Positions 28,004 through 36,449 are shown, numbered from the stretch's first letter. The stretch: 64,000 bases of DNA from JACMLD01 sp044227095 (GCA_044227095.1 JBGAFV010000001.1:4836001-4900000), one strand, 5' to 3'. Notes: generated from the sequence alone by a model not told the origin. Program-made: numbers and translations.

Positions 28004-28716
28004 ACAATTGATTTTTCGCCCGGTATGCCAATATTATCCAAAGCCTGTGCGTACAATGCCAGTGCATTTCCCCTCATTTCATTTATATCAAGACCGATAT
28101 GATGAAGAGAACCTTTCATGCAATCTCCATTGCATACACCACAATGGCCTTTTAAATCTGTAGTTGCGGTAAATTCCGCAAGAATGCCCATACAGTTGAA
28201 ATGGAGATCTTCAAACTTTTTAATAAATGCAGCAGGATCCTTTTTAAGTTCGGCCCTAAGTAAATCAGAAGAATGCTCGAGGTGTTCTTTTTCTTCATCT
28301 GCAATACTTAAAAACAAATCACCAGCTTCTCCGCCAAGGGCATTACCAACATCTGTATACATTGATATTGCAAACGATTCAAGAATTACTTCCTGAATAA
28401 TCAGACAGGCAATAAAATCTTTGCTTGCGGCATAAGATAAAAATTGTTTCCTTACATTTCCCCAATAGGTGCTATTCATATTTACATTAACAGCAAGCAC
28501 TGCTTTTTTTGCATAGTGCATAAATCCTTCAGCATGCATACGTTCGCTGTTGGCATGTTCAACGGCTTCCATTTTCTCGTAGGGATCATCAATTGTTTCT
28601 GCCAATGAAGCAAAATTGGACATACCAATAAGTTCACCGGTAATAGCCTGGGAAAAAACATCAGATATAACATTGAATTCTTCAATTGTCATCTTCGGGG
28701 TTTTAACAGCTTCCAT
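27979..28716 (-). CDS. Aldehyde-deformylating oxygenase (ADO)-like di-iron protein
   Basis: 245 aa; cyanobacterial ADO is about 231 aa. ADO turns a Cn fatty aldehyde into a Cn-1 alkane and formate at a di-iron centre. All six ligands can be placed: Glu 28 (ITGELIGM), Glu 58 and His 61 (SERMH), Glu 113 (ILESFAISMY), Glu 142 and His 145 (EEKEH). Spacings 30-3-52-29-3 compare with 28-3-52-29-3 in Synechococcus ADO. FAISMY matches ADO FAISAY, and LYAQALDNIGI matches its C-terminus. An extra stretch with CGVCNGDC (about 192-199) has no cyanobacterial counterpart that I recall. Directly upstream of, and overlapping, the AAR-like gene. Confidence 0.83.
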   Translation of the reverse strand: MEAVKTPKMTIEEFNVISDVFSQAITGELIGMSNFASLAETIDDPYEKMEAVEHANSERMHAEGFMHYAKKAVLAVNVNMNSTYWGNVRKQFLSYAASKDFIACLIIQEVILESFAISMYTDVGNALGGEAGDLFLSIADEEKEHLEHSSDLLRAELKKDPAAFIKKFEDLHFNCMGILAEFTATTDLKGHCGVCNGDCMKGSLHHIGLDINEMRGNALALYAQALDNIGIPGEKSIVWIAQLPA

Positions 28717-28747
28717 GTTTTACGTTTTTTAAGGTATAATAATGGGG

Positions 28748-29800
28748 TTATACAAGAGAATAATCTTCAAAAGGAATTCCCTGCTTCACTTTTTCTATAA
28801 TGGCTTTATTGTTTTTAATACTTACAAGCATTCCTACAGAATTAAATGTGAGTTTCATTAAACCATGCAAATATTTATTCAGCGGATCTTTTTCGTGAAG
28901 ACCTATTGAAACAAACGAATAAGATTTCTGGTAAACAATATTGCGGGCATGGCTTATCATAGCATGTATCATTTCTTTATCGCAACTTTTTACAGCGAAG
29001 TATTTAATATATAGCATGCCAACAGGCTTATTAACTTCCGGCATTTTTGAAAGCCCTGTCATACTTTTCACTGCGTTAATTGCTTTTAGAATGTACTTCA
29101 GCCTCCATGATATACGTGTAACAACATTCTGTTTTAAACCCATCATATCGCACAAACATGTGGCTGCAATTATTTCATTGTTCTGTTTTATAACAAAACA
29201 TTCTCCTGCATCAAGTTTTTTTGCTGTTATAACATTTGCAAGCTGGTATGTAGAATTATGCTTGTTAAAAAAATTGACCAGTTCCGCCGAAACAGGGACT
29301 CGAATAATTGTAAAACCCTTCAGCGCTGTTGTTTTCTTTTTACCAACAAACTGGTGAATATTGAAGACGCCTATATTCTCAAAATCGGGAACACCAGGCC
29401 TGTTTTTAAAAAATGAAAGCGGCTTTGTATTTCCTTTGGAAACATTAAGAAAAGCAAGATCAGCATTCATGCCAATAACATAATCTGCCATTTCATTGCA
29501 CAATTGCAAACCTATTCCCTTGTTTTGGTAAGATGCCGCTACTTTAAAATCGCCAATATAATACAAGGGCAAAATTTCTTCTCCAACATATACCTGCTGA
29601 AGTGAAACACAAATACAACCGATTATTTTGCCATTGTCTTCGGCCACAAATACTTTTGTCTCTCCACGTTGGTGCAAAAGGCTAAAAAAATCTGGCGCCC
29701 TGTCAATACGCAATCCTATATCACCTGCCATGCCCGAAGCAGCAGTTAGTTCTATCAGTTGCTGATTATCACTGCAAGTAGCAATCCTGTAAGTTATCAT
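28748..29800 (-). CDS. GNAT acetyltransferase-domain protein
   Basis: 350 aa. The N-terminal about 150 residues are a GNAT acyltransferase domain: ITYRIATCSDNQQLIEL, KVFVAEDNGKIIGCI, and YYIGDFKVAASYQNKGIGLQL with the acetyl-CoA loop QNKGIG. The C-terminal half (KGFTIIRVPVSAELVNFF; MLYIKYFAVKS) looks like a second, degenerate GNAT-like domain. First gene of the operon; 31 bp separate it from the oxygenase-like gene. It might acylate a lipid or protein in the same pathway, but the substrate is unknown. Confidence 0.8.
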   Translation of the reverse strand: MITYRIATCSDNQQLIELTAASGMAGDIGLRIDRAPDFFSLLHQRGETKVFVAEDNGKIIGCICVSLQQVYVGEEILPLYYIGDFKVAASYQNKGIGLQLCNEMADYVIGMNADLAFLNVSKGNTKPLSFFKNRPGVPDFENIGVFNIHQFVGKKKTTALKGFTIIRVPVSAELVNFFNKHNSTYQLANVITAKKLDAGECFVIKQNNEIIAATCLCDMMGLKQNVVTRISWRLKYILKAINAVKSMTGLSKMPEVNKPVGMLYIKYFAVKSCDKEMIHAMISHARNIVYQKSYSFVSIGLHEKDPLNKYLHGLMKLTFNSVGMLVSIKNNKAIIEKVKQGIPFEDYSLV

Positions 29801-30094
29801 TGTTTGTTATTGCGATTGAAGAAACTGAACGAGACGCTATAAAAATTGTCTATCGAAAGTAAAAAGGTTTGCAATTGCACTGAAACGGGGATTTGCCGGG
29901 AAATGCTTTACGTTAACGATTATTGCCCTCCTGCCAGGAACAGCCTTGAGTAATATTGCTCAATTTCATAAAAGAAACACTGCTATCAGTAAGTTATGCA
30001 ATAAATGCCAAAACAATTCCGGCTTTTCGCAAGAAATACTAAAAGAAAAAATAGTTTTTAGCATCAAAGGGCATTAACCAAACAAGTGTTTGTC
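29801..30094. other. Divergent intergenic region
   Basis: Upstream of both the lipid operon (minus) and glnS (plus). Apart from the glnS promoter at its right end no convincing box, gene or repeat is seen. Confidence 0.4.
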
Positions 30095-30126
30095 TTTGGA
30101 TAACTGCCTGCGAAACAGTAAATTTG
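30095..30126 (+). promoter_or_regulatory. glnS promoter
   Basis: TTTG at 30095-30098 and TAAATTTG at 30119-30126, 20 bp apart, match the Bacteroidota TTG / TAnnTTTG promoter in spacing and sequence. Confidence 0.7.
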
Positions 30127-30135
30127 TGTTGTACT

Positions 30136-30161
30136 ATGCCACGGTTAACAAACCGTGGCAT
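30136..30161 (+). promoter_or_regulatory. Leader hairpin upstream of glnS
   Basis: A perfect 11-bp stem (ATGCCACGGTT / AACCGTGGCAT) with loop AACA begins 9 bp after the -7 box and ends 18 bp before the glnS ATG, so it forms almost the whole 5' leader. No T-run follows, so it is not a plain terminator. Confidence 0.7.
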
Positions 30162-30179
30162 ATTTATCAAACAAAGTTT

Positions 30180-31859
30180 ATGACCGAGATAAAAAAAGAA
30201 GAAGAGAAATCGCTCAATTTTATTGAAGAAATTGTAGAAGCTGATCTAAAAGATGGGAAGTACAAATCTATCCTTACCCGTTTTCCACCTGAGCCCAACG
30301 GCTACCTTCATATAGGTCATGCAAAAAGCATCTGCCTCAATTTTGGACTTGCATTAAAGTATGGCGGCAAAACAAACTTACGGTTTGATGATACCAACCC
30401 CGTTACAGAAGAAACAGAATATGTTGATAGTATTAAAGAAGATGTAAAATGGCTTGGCTTCAACTGGGCCAATGAATTTTATGCGTCGGACTATTTTGAA
30501 CAACTCTATGCATTTGCAACACAACTGATAAAAAAAGGACTGGCTTATGTAGATGATAGCAGCAGCGATGAAATAGCAGCGCAAAAAGGAAGTCCAACGG
30601 TGCCGGGCAAACGCAATGCATATGCAGACCGTACTCCCGAAGAAAACCTGGAACTTTTTGCAGCGATGCGTGCCGGTAAATACAAAGACGGGGAAAAAGT
30701 ACTAAGGGCAAGGATTGATATGTCATCGCCCAATATGCATCTGCGTGACCCATTGTTATACCGCATTAAACATGCACACCATCACCGCACAGGAGATGCC
30801 TGGTGCATTTACCCGATGTATGATTTTGCACACGGGCAAAGCGATTCGATTGAAAACATTACTCACTCAATTTGCACACTCGAGTTTATTCCACACCGGC
30901 CGCTTTACGACTGGTGTATTGAAAACCTTGAAATATTTCCATCCAAACAGTACGAGTTTGCCAGGTTAAACCTCACCTATACGGTGATGAGTAAACGAAA
31001 ATTGCTGCAACTGGTAAATGAAAAACATGTAACAAGCTGGGACGATCCAAGAATGCCAAGCATTAGTGGCATGCGCCGGCGCGGCTATCCTGCGGAAAGC
31101 ATCCGCGAGTTTTGCGATCGTATAGGCGTTGCTAAAAGAGAAAACCTTATTGATGTTGGATTGCTGGAGTTTTTTGTCCGCGAAACACTTAATAAAAAAG
31201 CGTTGAGAAGAATGGTGGTTTTTGATCCACTGAAAATTATCATTACAAATTATCCAGAAGGGCAAACAGAAATGTTTGGTAGCGAAAACAATCCTGAAGA
31301 CCCTTCAACCGGAAACCGCGACGTTCCTTTTAGCCGCGAATTATATATAGAACAGGAAGACTTTATGGAAGTAGCGCCTAAAAAATTCTTCCGTCTTTCT
31401 CCCGGGCAAAAAGTTCGCCTGAAAAGCGCTTATATAATACAGTGCGATGAAGTGGTAAAAGATGAAAGCGGGAAAATTACTTCTTTAAATTGTTCCTATA
31501 TTCCTGAAAGTAAAAGCGGATCTGATACTTCTGGATTAAAAGTGCAGGGCACCTTGCATTGGGTGAGCGTAGCACACGCCATTGGCTGCGAGCTGCGGAT
31601 TTATGACAGGCTTTTTAAAGTAGAAAACCCTTCTGTTGAAGAAGGCGATTTTAAAGATTATATCAATCCTGATTCATTGCAGGTGATCCAACACGCATTT
31701 GCAGAACCTGCATTGCGTAATGCAACATTTGGAGAAAGTTACCAGTTCCTTCGTAAAGGATATTTTTGCCTTGACAGGGATAGTAATGAAGAAACTATTG
31801 TCTTTAACAGAACAGTTACTTTAAAAGATGCATGGGCTAAAGAACAGAAAAAACGTTAG
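30180..31859 (+). CDS. glnS: Glutaminyl-tRNA synthetase
   Basis: 559 aa from ATG 30180 (MTEIKKEEEKSLNF), just after the leader hairpin. Class I synthetase charging tRNA-Gln. HIGH motif in PNGYLHIGHAKS (about 44-47), KMSKS-type motif in TVMSKRKL, and the GlnRS-type insert FDDTNPVTEETEYVDSI; the two C-terminal beta-barrels for anticodon recognition are complete (about residue 330 onward). Length and the RFPPEPNG block favour GlnRS over GluRS. Followed by a terminator. Confidence 0.95.
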   Translation: MTEIKKEEEKSLNFIEEIVEADLKDGKYKSILTRFPPEPNGYLHIGHAKSICLNFGLALKYGGKTNLRFDDTNPVTEETEYVDSIKEDVKWLGFNWANEFYASDYFEQLYAFATQLIKKGLAYVDDSSSDEIAAQKGSPTVPGKRNAYADRTPEENLELFAAMRAGKYKDGEKVLRARIDMSSPNMHLRDPLLYRIKHAHHHRTGDAWCIYPMYDFAHGQSDSIENITHSICTLEFIPHRPLYDWCIENLEIFPSKQYEFARLNLTYTVMSKRKLLQLVNEKHVTSWDDPRMPSISGMRRRGYPAESIREFCDRIGVAKRENLIDVGLLEFFVRETLNKKALRRMVVFDPLKIIITNYPEGQTEMFGSENNPEDPSTGNRDVPFSRELYIEQEDFMEVAPKKFFRLSPGQKVRLKSAYIIQCDEVVKDESGKITSLNCSYIPESKSGSDTSGLKVQGTLHWVSVAHAIGCELRIYDRLFKVENPSVEEGDFKDYINPDSLQVIQHAFAEPALRNATFGESYQFLRKGYFCLDRDSNEETIVFNRTVTLKDAWAKEQKKR

Positions 31860-31888
31860 CCCTCACCATTATAAAAACAAACTGATTA

Positions 31889-31917
31889 AAAGGCAATTTT
31901 TTACGATTGCCTTTTAA
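31889..31917. terminator. Bidirectional terminator between glnS and small membrane gene
   Basis: AAAAGGCAAT and ATTGCCTTTT arms with an 8-nt loop. Confidence 0.8.
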
Positions 31918-31936
31918 TTTTGCGTCACGCATAGCA

Positions 31937-32152
31937 TCACGCAGTTTTTTTAGCACTGCCCAGCAAAATAATTATGCCTCCCGCTATGGCCACTGCTCCG
32001 GCATAAGTTGGCCATCCAATCCATTTGTTTTCTTTTTTGTTGATTTCTACCGGACCCAGATCCACTACTTTTTTTTCTGTTTGTACATTAAATCCTTTGT
32101 ACAAAATCATGAGAATTCCTAAAACGATTAAAATGCTTGCTAAAATTTTCAT
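31937..32152 (-). CDS. Small two-helix membrane protein
   Basis: 71 aa with two hydrophobic segments (about residues 2-18 and 47-66) separated by a polar loop (VQTEKKVVDLGPVEINKKEN). This topology with a short charged loop resembles DUF3185-like small membrane proteins, but assignment is tentative. Monocistronic. Confidence 0.65.
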   Translation of the reverse strand: MKILASILIVLGILMILYKGFNVQTEKKVVDLGPVEINKKENKWIGWPTYAGAVAIAGGIIILLGSAKKTA

Positions 32153-32355
32153 GGCGTTCTTTTTAGTTAAAGACTAATCAACAAACCTTGTACCGCTAAA
32201 TTTCGTTTGCACAACACTGATTGTTGAGCTTTTTGGGCAAACATTTCCACGGTTTTAATTAAGGAAGTATTAAAATCCGTAGTTTTTTAATCCTGATCAA
32301 CGCTTATCACATAATAGGGGTAATTCATTATCGTTTTATAAGAGAATCCAACCCA

Positions 32356-33525
32356 ATGAGATTAAATTCACCTAGACCAACTGCTATTTTTTGTGTATTT
32401 CCGCATTCCAAAGCTCTTTTGTTGCTCTTTATTGCTGCTTCAGGCTTATTTTTTTCTACTACAATTTTCGGTCAAAGCATAGGGAACTGGACTTTCAACA
32501 ATACGCTTACCGGAACACCCGGAACATTTAATACGGTAAGCAACGCAGATTTTTCTTTAAGCATCCCTACACGTTCTTTTAATGGCGGTACAGAATATTT
32601 TGGTGAAAATGGCTGGCCAACAGGTAGTATCAACACTTCCATGTACATGGAGTTTAGCCTCACGCCCCTCAGCGGTTATCAGCTCGACATTAGTTCTCTT
32701 GTACTTAAATTACGAAGAAGCAATACTGGTTCACCTGCAGGTAGTGGACCCACAAGCTGGTCGTTACGTTCCAGCCTGGATGGTTTTACTACCAACATTG
32801 CCAGTAATACAATGACACATACCTATACAACATTTACGGTTACACCTGGCAGTGGGTTTACGAATATCTATAGCACTATTACCTTTCGTTTATACGGATA
32901 CAATACAACTGTAAGCAGTGGGGGAAACAGCAGGTTTGTAATTGATAATATAGGCGTAAATGGCATTGGCTATATTCTTCCCTCAAAACTGGGTGCATTA
33001 ACTGCTGCAATTGCTGGCAAAAAAGTAAACCTTGGCTGGACCATTTACCAAACACAAATGAATGAACATTACACAATAGAAAGATCGATGGATGGAATGA
33101 ATTTTTATACTGCATACACAACAGAAGAAACTGGTGAATACGCTGAAAAAAGATATGCTTATACAGATGATATAACCCAATTTGCAGAAACAGATCAGTT
33201 ATATTACAGGTTAAAACTGTCTCCCAATAACGGTGTTGCTGTCTACTCACCTGTTGTATTGATAAAAGTAAACGGCAGTACAAGTGTAAAAGCTTTTATA
33301 GCGAACCAGCAATTATGTATCACTGGTAATTTTCCTCTTACAGGAAAATATTGTGCAACAGTATTCAATACTTCCGGGCAAATAATAACCAGCATACTAT
33401 TTTCCGCTACAAATGGTTACAATGCCTTCACTTTTGCGCTCAATAGAAATTTAACCGGTAACTATGTTATTCGCATCAGCAACGGAAGCGGGTACACCAA
33501 CTCCAGGTTAATACACATTCCATGA
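32356..33525 (+). CDS. Secreted T9SS-type protein
   Basis: 389 aa. N-terminal signal region ends in TTIFGQS (about residue 40). The first half (SIGNWTFNNTLTGTPGTF to RFVIDNIGVNG) is a jelly-roll of the kind often found in Bacteroidota adhesins. The second half has the fibronectin-like VNLGWTIYQTQMNEHYTIERS segment, and the last about 80 residues resemble a type A T9SS C-terminal domain (CATVFNTSGQIITS; NLTGNYVIRISNG). Likely exported to the surface or medium; function unknown. Confidence 0.8.
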   Translation: MRLNSPRPTAIFCVFPHSKALLLLFIAASGLFFSTTIFGQSIGNWTFNNTLTGTPGTFNTVSNADFSLSIPTRSFNGGTEYFGENGWPTGSINTSMYMEFSLTPLSGYQLDISSLVLKLRRSNTGSPAGSGPTSWSLRSSLDGFTTNIASNTMTHTYTTFTVTPGSGFTNIYSTITFRLYGYNTTVSSGGNSRFVIDNIGVNGIGYILPSKLGALTAAIAGKKVNLGWTIYQTQMNEHYTIERSMDGMNFYTAYTTEETGEYAEKRYAYTDDITQFAETDQLYYRLKLSPNNGVAVYSPVVLIKVNGSTSVKAFIANQQLCITGNFPLTGKYCATVFNTSGQIITSILFSATNGYNAFTFALNRNLTGNYVIRISNGSGYTNSRLIHIP

Positions 33526-33652
33526 ACCATTTCAGCATTAAAAAAGCGCTTCATAGCATATTTTATTTTAATATTAACTGGTTAAAAATGAGACCGTTAC
33601 AAGCCTTATCGCCGTTTTCAATCCATTCATCGAAAGAAAAAGACCAAAAGCC

Positions 33653-33691
33653 GAATTAATCCAAAATGGCCCAATCAATACAGCATCTTTG
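33653..33691 (+). promoter_or_regulatory. Promoter of ncRNA unit A
   Basis: GAATTAAT at 33653-33660 and CATCTTTG at 33684-33691 are separated by 23 bp. The same two blocks with the same 23-bp gap recur at 34082-34120. Confidence 0.6.
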
Positions 33692-33696
33692 TATTC

Positions 33697-33957
33697 ACAA
33701 GCACAAACAATATCAAGTGAAAGCCAGAACATCCAAAATCCTTAAAAATCTCTTTATCCCATATCCTAAAAAAAGAACCTTACCAAATCCTTTGAAAAAA
33801 ACCAAACCCAATCGTCCTAAACCGTAAACCATTTTGTCCGTTTTGTCCATTTCCTAGAAAAATCCAGGTCGTACTCAGAAAAGATTTCTCTCCATCTGTC
33901 CAAAGCAAACTAATTTTCTGAGCAACAAGAGCTGCTGAAAAGCGGCTCTTTTGTTTT
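33697..33957 (+). ncRNA. RUCC-rich non-coding RNA, unit A
   Basis: About 260 nt with no plausible reading frame. It contains 12 TCC triplets before the terminator, 10 of them preceded by A or G, set in A-rich single-strand-like sequence; chance would give about three. The 3' part has a 9-bp stem CTCAGAAAA (33874-33882) / TTTTCTGAG (33914-33922) and then a 10-bp GAAA-capped terminator (33927-33950) with TTGTTTT. Homologous to unit B in upstream sequence, promoter, stem and layout. Transcript ends are inferred. No known RNA class recognised. Confidence 0.55.
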
Positions 33958-34081
33958 ATATCCTAGTAACAATAGCTTCTAAAACAAGGTGGGTTCAATA
34001 AAAATATGCGCAAACTGGATAAGGGTTGGGTAGCTTAAAGGCCTTTTTTGGCCAATTGGCGAAGAAAAACGCCTCAAAGGC

Positions 34082-34120
34082 GAATTAATTTAGAGCCCGG
34101 ATATATATTTTACATCTTTG
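34082..34120 (+). promoter_or_regulatory. Promoter of ncRNA unit B
   Basis: GAATTAAT at 34082-34089 and CATCTTTG at 34113-34120 with a 23-bp gap, the same as unit A. Sequence further upstream (CGAAGAAAAA...CAAAGG) is also shared. Confidence 0.6.
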
Positions 34121-34125
34121 TATCA

Positions 34126-34425
34126 GAAAGAACGATATCCAAATCCGCAGAAAAATCCAATCCAAGTCCAAAGAATACCAGGCCTAAATCCGCTAGAAAA
34201 ATATTGTCCGATATCCATCTAAACCGAAGATTCAATATCCAATAGAAGAACAACCGCCCTTATCCTAAAAAAACCAGTCCATCCATTGTCCTAAGCAAAA
34301 AACTTTTGTCCATTATCCCTGTTCGGAAAACAAATCATCGTACTCAGAAAACCTTACCCGAACCGTCCATTTACCTTTTTCTGAGCCAATAAAGCAAAAA
34401 GTCCCGGTAATACCGGGACTTTTTG
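34126..34425 (+). ncRNA. RUCC-rich non-coding RNA, unit B
   Basis: About 300 nt with 16 TCC triplets before the terminator, all preceded by A or G. The same TCGTACTCAGAAAA block (34338-34351) pairs with TTTTCTGAG at 34377-34385, then comes a 13-bp terminator hairpin (34396-34424) that also serves the convergent amidohydrolase gene. The repeated RUCC motifs in A-rich linkers suggest multiple binding sites for a protein or RNA. Duplicated from or with unit A, offset about 429 bp. Confidence 0.55.
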
Positions 34426-34450
34426 TTGTTGAAATAATTATAGCAATAAA

Positions 34451-35791
34451 TTAAAAACCTTTCTTCTTTGGATCAGTTTTACCTGCATTCGCTTTTACAA
34501 CAGGATAGTCGAATACAATATTGCAAAATGCCTTTACCCCAACATCAAGCTGACTATCGTCTATATAAAAATCAGGCGTATGGTGGCCAGGTGCTTTTTC
34601 TGGATCCATTCCTTTTGTCATGCCGCCTAAATTAAAAAAGAATGCAGGCGCCTTGGTTCCAAAAAAAGAAAAATCTTCTGCGCCGGTTGTCCACTGAGAA
34701 GTAGACACATTGGCTGTGCCAGCAGCTCTTTGCAAAGAAGGAACCATCATTGCCACCAGCGATGAATCATTAAACGTAACCAGTGTTTTTGTATCAATAG
34801 AAACTTCAACTTTTGCGCCATTGGCTTCAGCAATTTTTTCGGCCATGCGCTTTATTCGCATGTGCACATCTTTTTGCATTGCAGAATCCAAAGTCCTAAT
34901 CGTTCCTTCCAGCAATGCATCTTCTGGTATAATATTGTTTCTTACACCACTGTGAAATTTGCCAACTGTAATTACAACAGGTGCTTTTACAATATTTTCC
35001 TGCCGGCTTACAATGGTTTGCAAACCGTTAATGATTTGCGTACCTGTTACAATTGGATCTATGCTTCCCCAGGGAGCAGAGCCATGCGCTTGCTTCCCTT
35101 TTATTTTAATGGTAAACCAATCGCTGCTGGCCATAAACGGACCAGCTTTATATTTAATGGTGCCGGATTCCGTTGCAGACGAAATATGCAATCCAAAAAC
35201 TGCATCTACAGTTGGGTTATCCATCACACCTTCTTTCACCATTAGCGGGGCACCACCTTCTTCAGTACCCGGAGGGCCTTCTTCTGCCGGCTGAAAAATA
35301 AATTTTACAGTACCTGCTATATCCTTTTTCATTGATGCCAGTACTTCTGCCGTGCCCATTAAAATAGCTACATGACTGTCGTGCCCACAGGCATGCATAA
35401 CCGGAACTTTTTGTCCCAAATAATCTGCAGAATCTTTAGAAGCAAAAGGAAGATTAACCCTTTCATACACAGGCAATGCATCCATATCTGCCCGCAATGC
35501 AATTACCGGACCTGGTTTGCCGCCTTTTAAAATACCAACTACTCCAGTTTTTGCAACACCGGTTTTTACTTCTATGCCAAGGCTTTGTAAATGTTTGGCA
35601 ATCATTTCCGCTGTTTTGTATTCGCGGTTGCCTAACTCAGGATGAAGGTGCAGGTAACGCCGCCATTCAATTACTTTGGCCAATTCAGCTTTTGATTTTT
35701 GATCAATTTGTTGCTGGATGGTTTGTGCAAAAGATGCTGCAAAAAAAAATAGTGCGATGCCTGTAAGGCAAAATAATTTTGGTTTGCTCAT
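34451..35791 (-). CDS. Secreted M20-family amidohydrolase
   Basis: 446 aa. Signal peptide MSKPKLFCLTGIALFFFAASFAQ spans residues 1-23. The M20D amidohydrolase core (IAA-amino-acid hydrolase / N-acyl amino acid hydrolase type) shows RRYLHLHPELGNREYKT, ALRADMDALPV, HACGHDSHVA, FQPAEEGPPG and GLHIS, the metal ligands of a two-zinc site, then the lid domain and the closing HHTPDFYIDDSQLD. Hydrolyses amide-linked amino acid conjugates in the periplasm; substrate unknown. Confidence 0.9.
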   Translation of the reverse strand: MSKPKLFCLTGIALFFFAASFAQTIQQQIDQKSKAELAKVIEWRRYLHLHPELGNREYKTAEMIAKHLQSLGIEVKTGVAKTGVVGILKGGKPGPVIALRADMDALPVYERVNLPFASKDSADYLGQKVPVMHACGHDSHVAILMGTAEVLASMKKDIAGTVKFIFQPAEEGPPGTEEGGAPLMVKEGVMDNPTVDAVFGLHISSATESGTIKYKAGPFMASSDWFTIKIKGKQAHGSAPWGSIDPIVTGTQIINGLQTIVSRQENIVKAPVVITVGKFHSGVRNNIIPEDALLEGTIRTLDSAMQKDVHMRIKRMAEKIAEANGAKVEVSIDTKTLVTFNDSSLVAMMVPSLQRAAGTANVSTSQWTTGAEDFSFFGTKAPAFFFNLGGMTKGMDPEKAPGHHTPDFYIDDSQLDVGVKAFCNIVFDYPVVKANAGKTDPKKKGF

Positions 35792-35891
35792 GTATAGCTT
35801 GTTGTAAAATGAATATAGTTAAAAAAGGCTGAAGTATGATTTGACGAGGTCTGATTTCTTCATTTTCACATTTCCCACATTTACACATTCA

Positions 35892-36449
35892 TCACATTTC
35901 GGACCAATCCCATATAACCATCTGCCATTCGTCAAGATCATTTGTATGAATATGCAGAGGCTTAAACCCCACCCTTTCGTGTGCACGCATAGAGCGGGTA
36001 TTGCGTGTAGAAATTTCTGTAATTACAAAATCGTATTTGCCGGAAAAAATTTCTTTATGCTTTTTATACAGTAAATCAAAAATACCTTTGCCCCTGTAGT
36101 TTTCTGCTACGCAAATTTGTCCCATTACATAGTAGCGGTATTCATCAATCGCTTTTCCTTTATAAGAAATTTTTTTGAGGCCTTCAAACAAAGTTAGCAA
36201 TTCCGGAATGACCCCGCTGCTTGTTTTATGCATTACCAATGCGTAGCCAGCAATGATATCATTGTCTTTTGCAATGATGCTGGGTTCCAGGTCATGCATT
36301 TTTTGCAACTTTTCCATGCTGTGTTTTACCGTTAGAAAACCCTGTTCCTTTTCTTCTGCTATGCTTTTTATACCACGAAGGTATTGTTGCTGAAGATCCA
36401 GTATTTGTTGTATTTCATTTTGAGAAGAAACCTGTTTTGCGTATATCAT
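35892..36449 (-). CDS. GNAT family N-acetyltransferase
   Basis: 185 aa. Contains the GNAT core: PSIIAKDNDIIAGYALVMH, YYVMGQICVAENYRGKGIFDLLY with acetyl-CoA loop RGKGIF, and ITEISTRNTRSMRAHERVGF near the end. Cytoplasmic; the substrate cannot be read from sequence. Monocistronic. Confidence 0.85.
   Translation of the reverse strand: MIYAKQVSSQNEIQQILDLQQQYLRGIKSIAEEKEQGFLTVKHSMEKLQKMHDLEPSIIAKDNDIIAGYALVMHKTSSGVIPELLTLFEGLKKISYKGKAIDEYRYYVMGQICVAENYRGKGIFDLLYKKHKEIFSGKYDFVITEISTRNTRSMRAHERVGFKPLHIHTNDLDEWQMVIWDWSEM

Noticed and set aside
27426..28163. Long plus-strand open frame of 245 codons opposite the AAR-like gene
   Set aside because: It is antisense to two genes with clear family motifs, and its own translation shows no recognisable domain.
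33631..34425. CsrA-sponge RNA on the minus strand (GGA repeats)
   Set aside because: The opposite strand would read GGAY repeats, but promoters and U-tract terminators point to the plus strand, and Bacteroidota generally lack CsrA.
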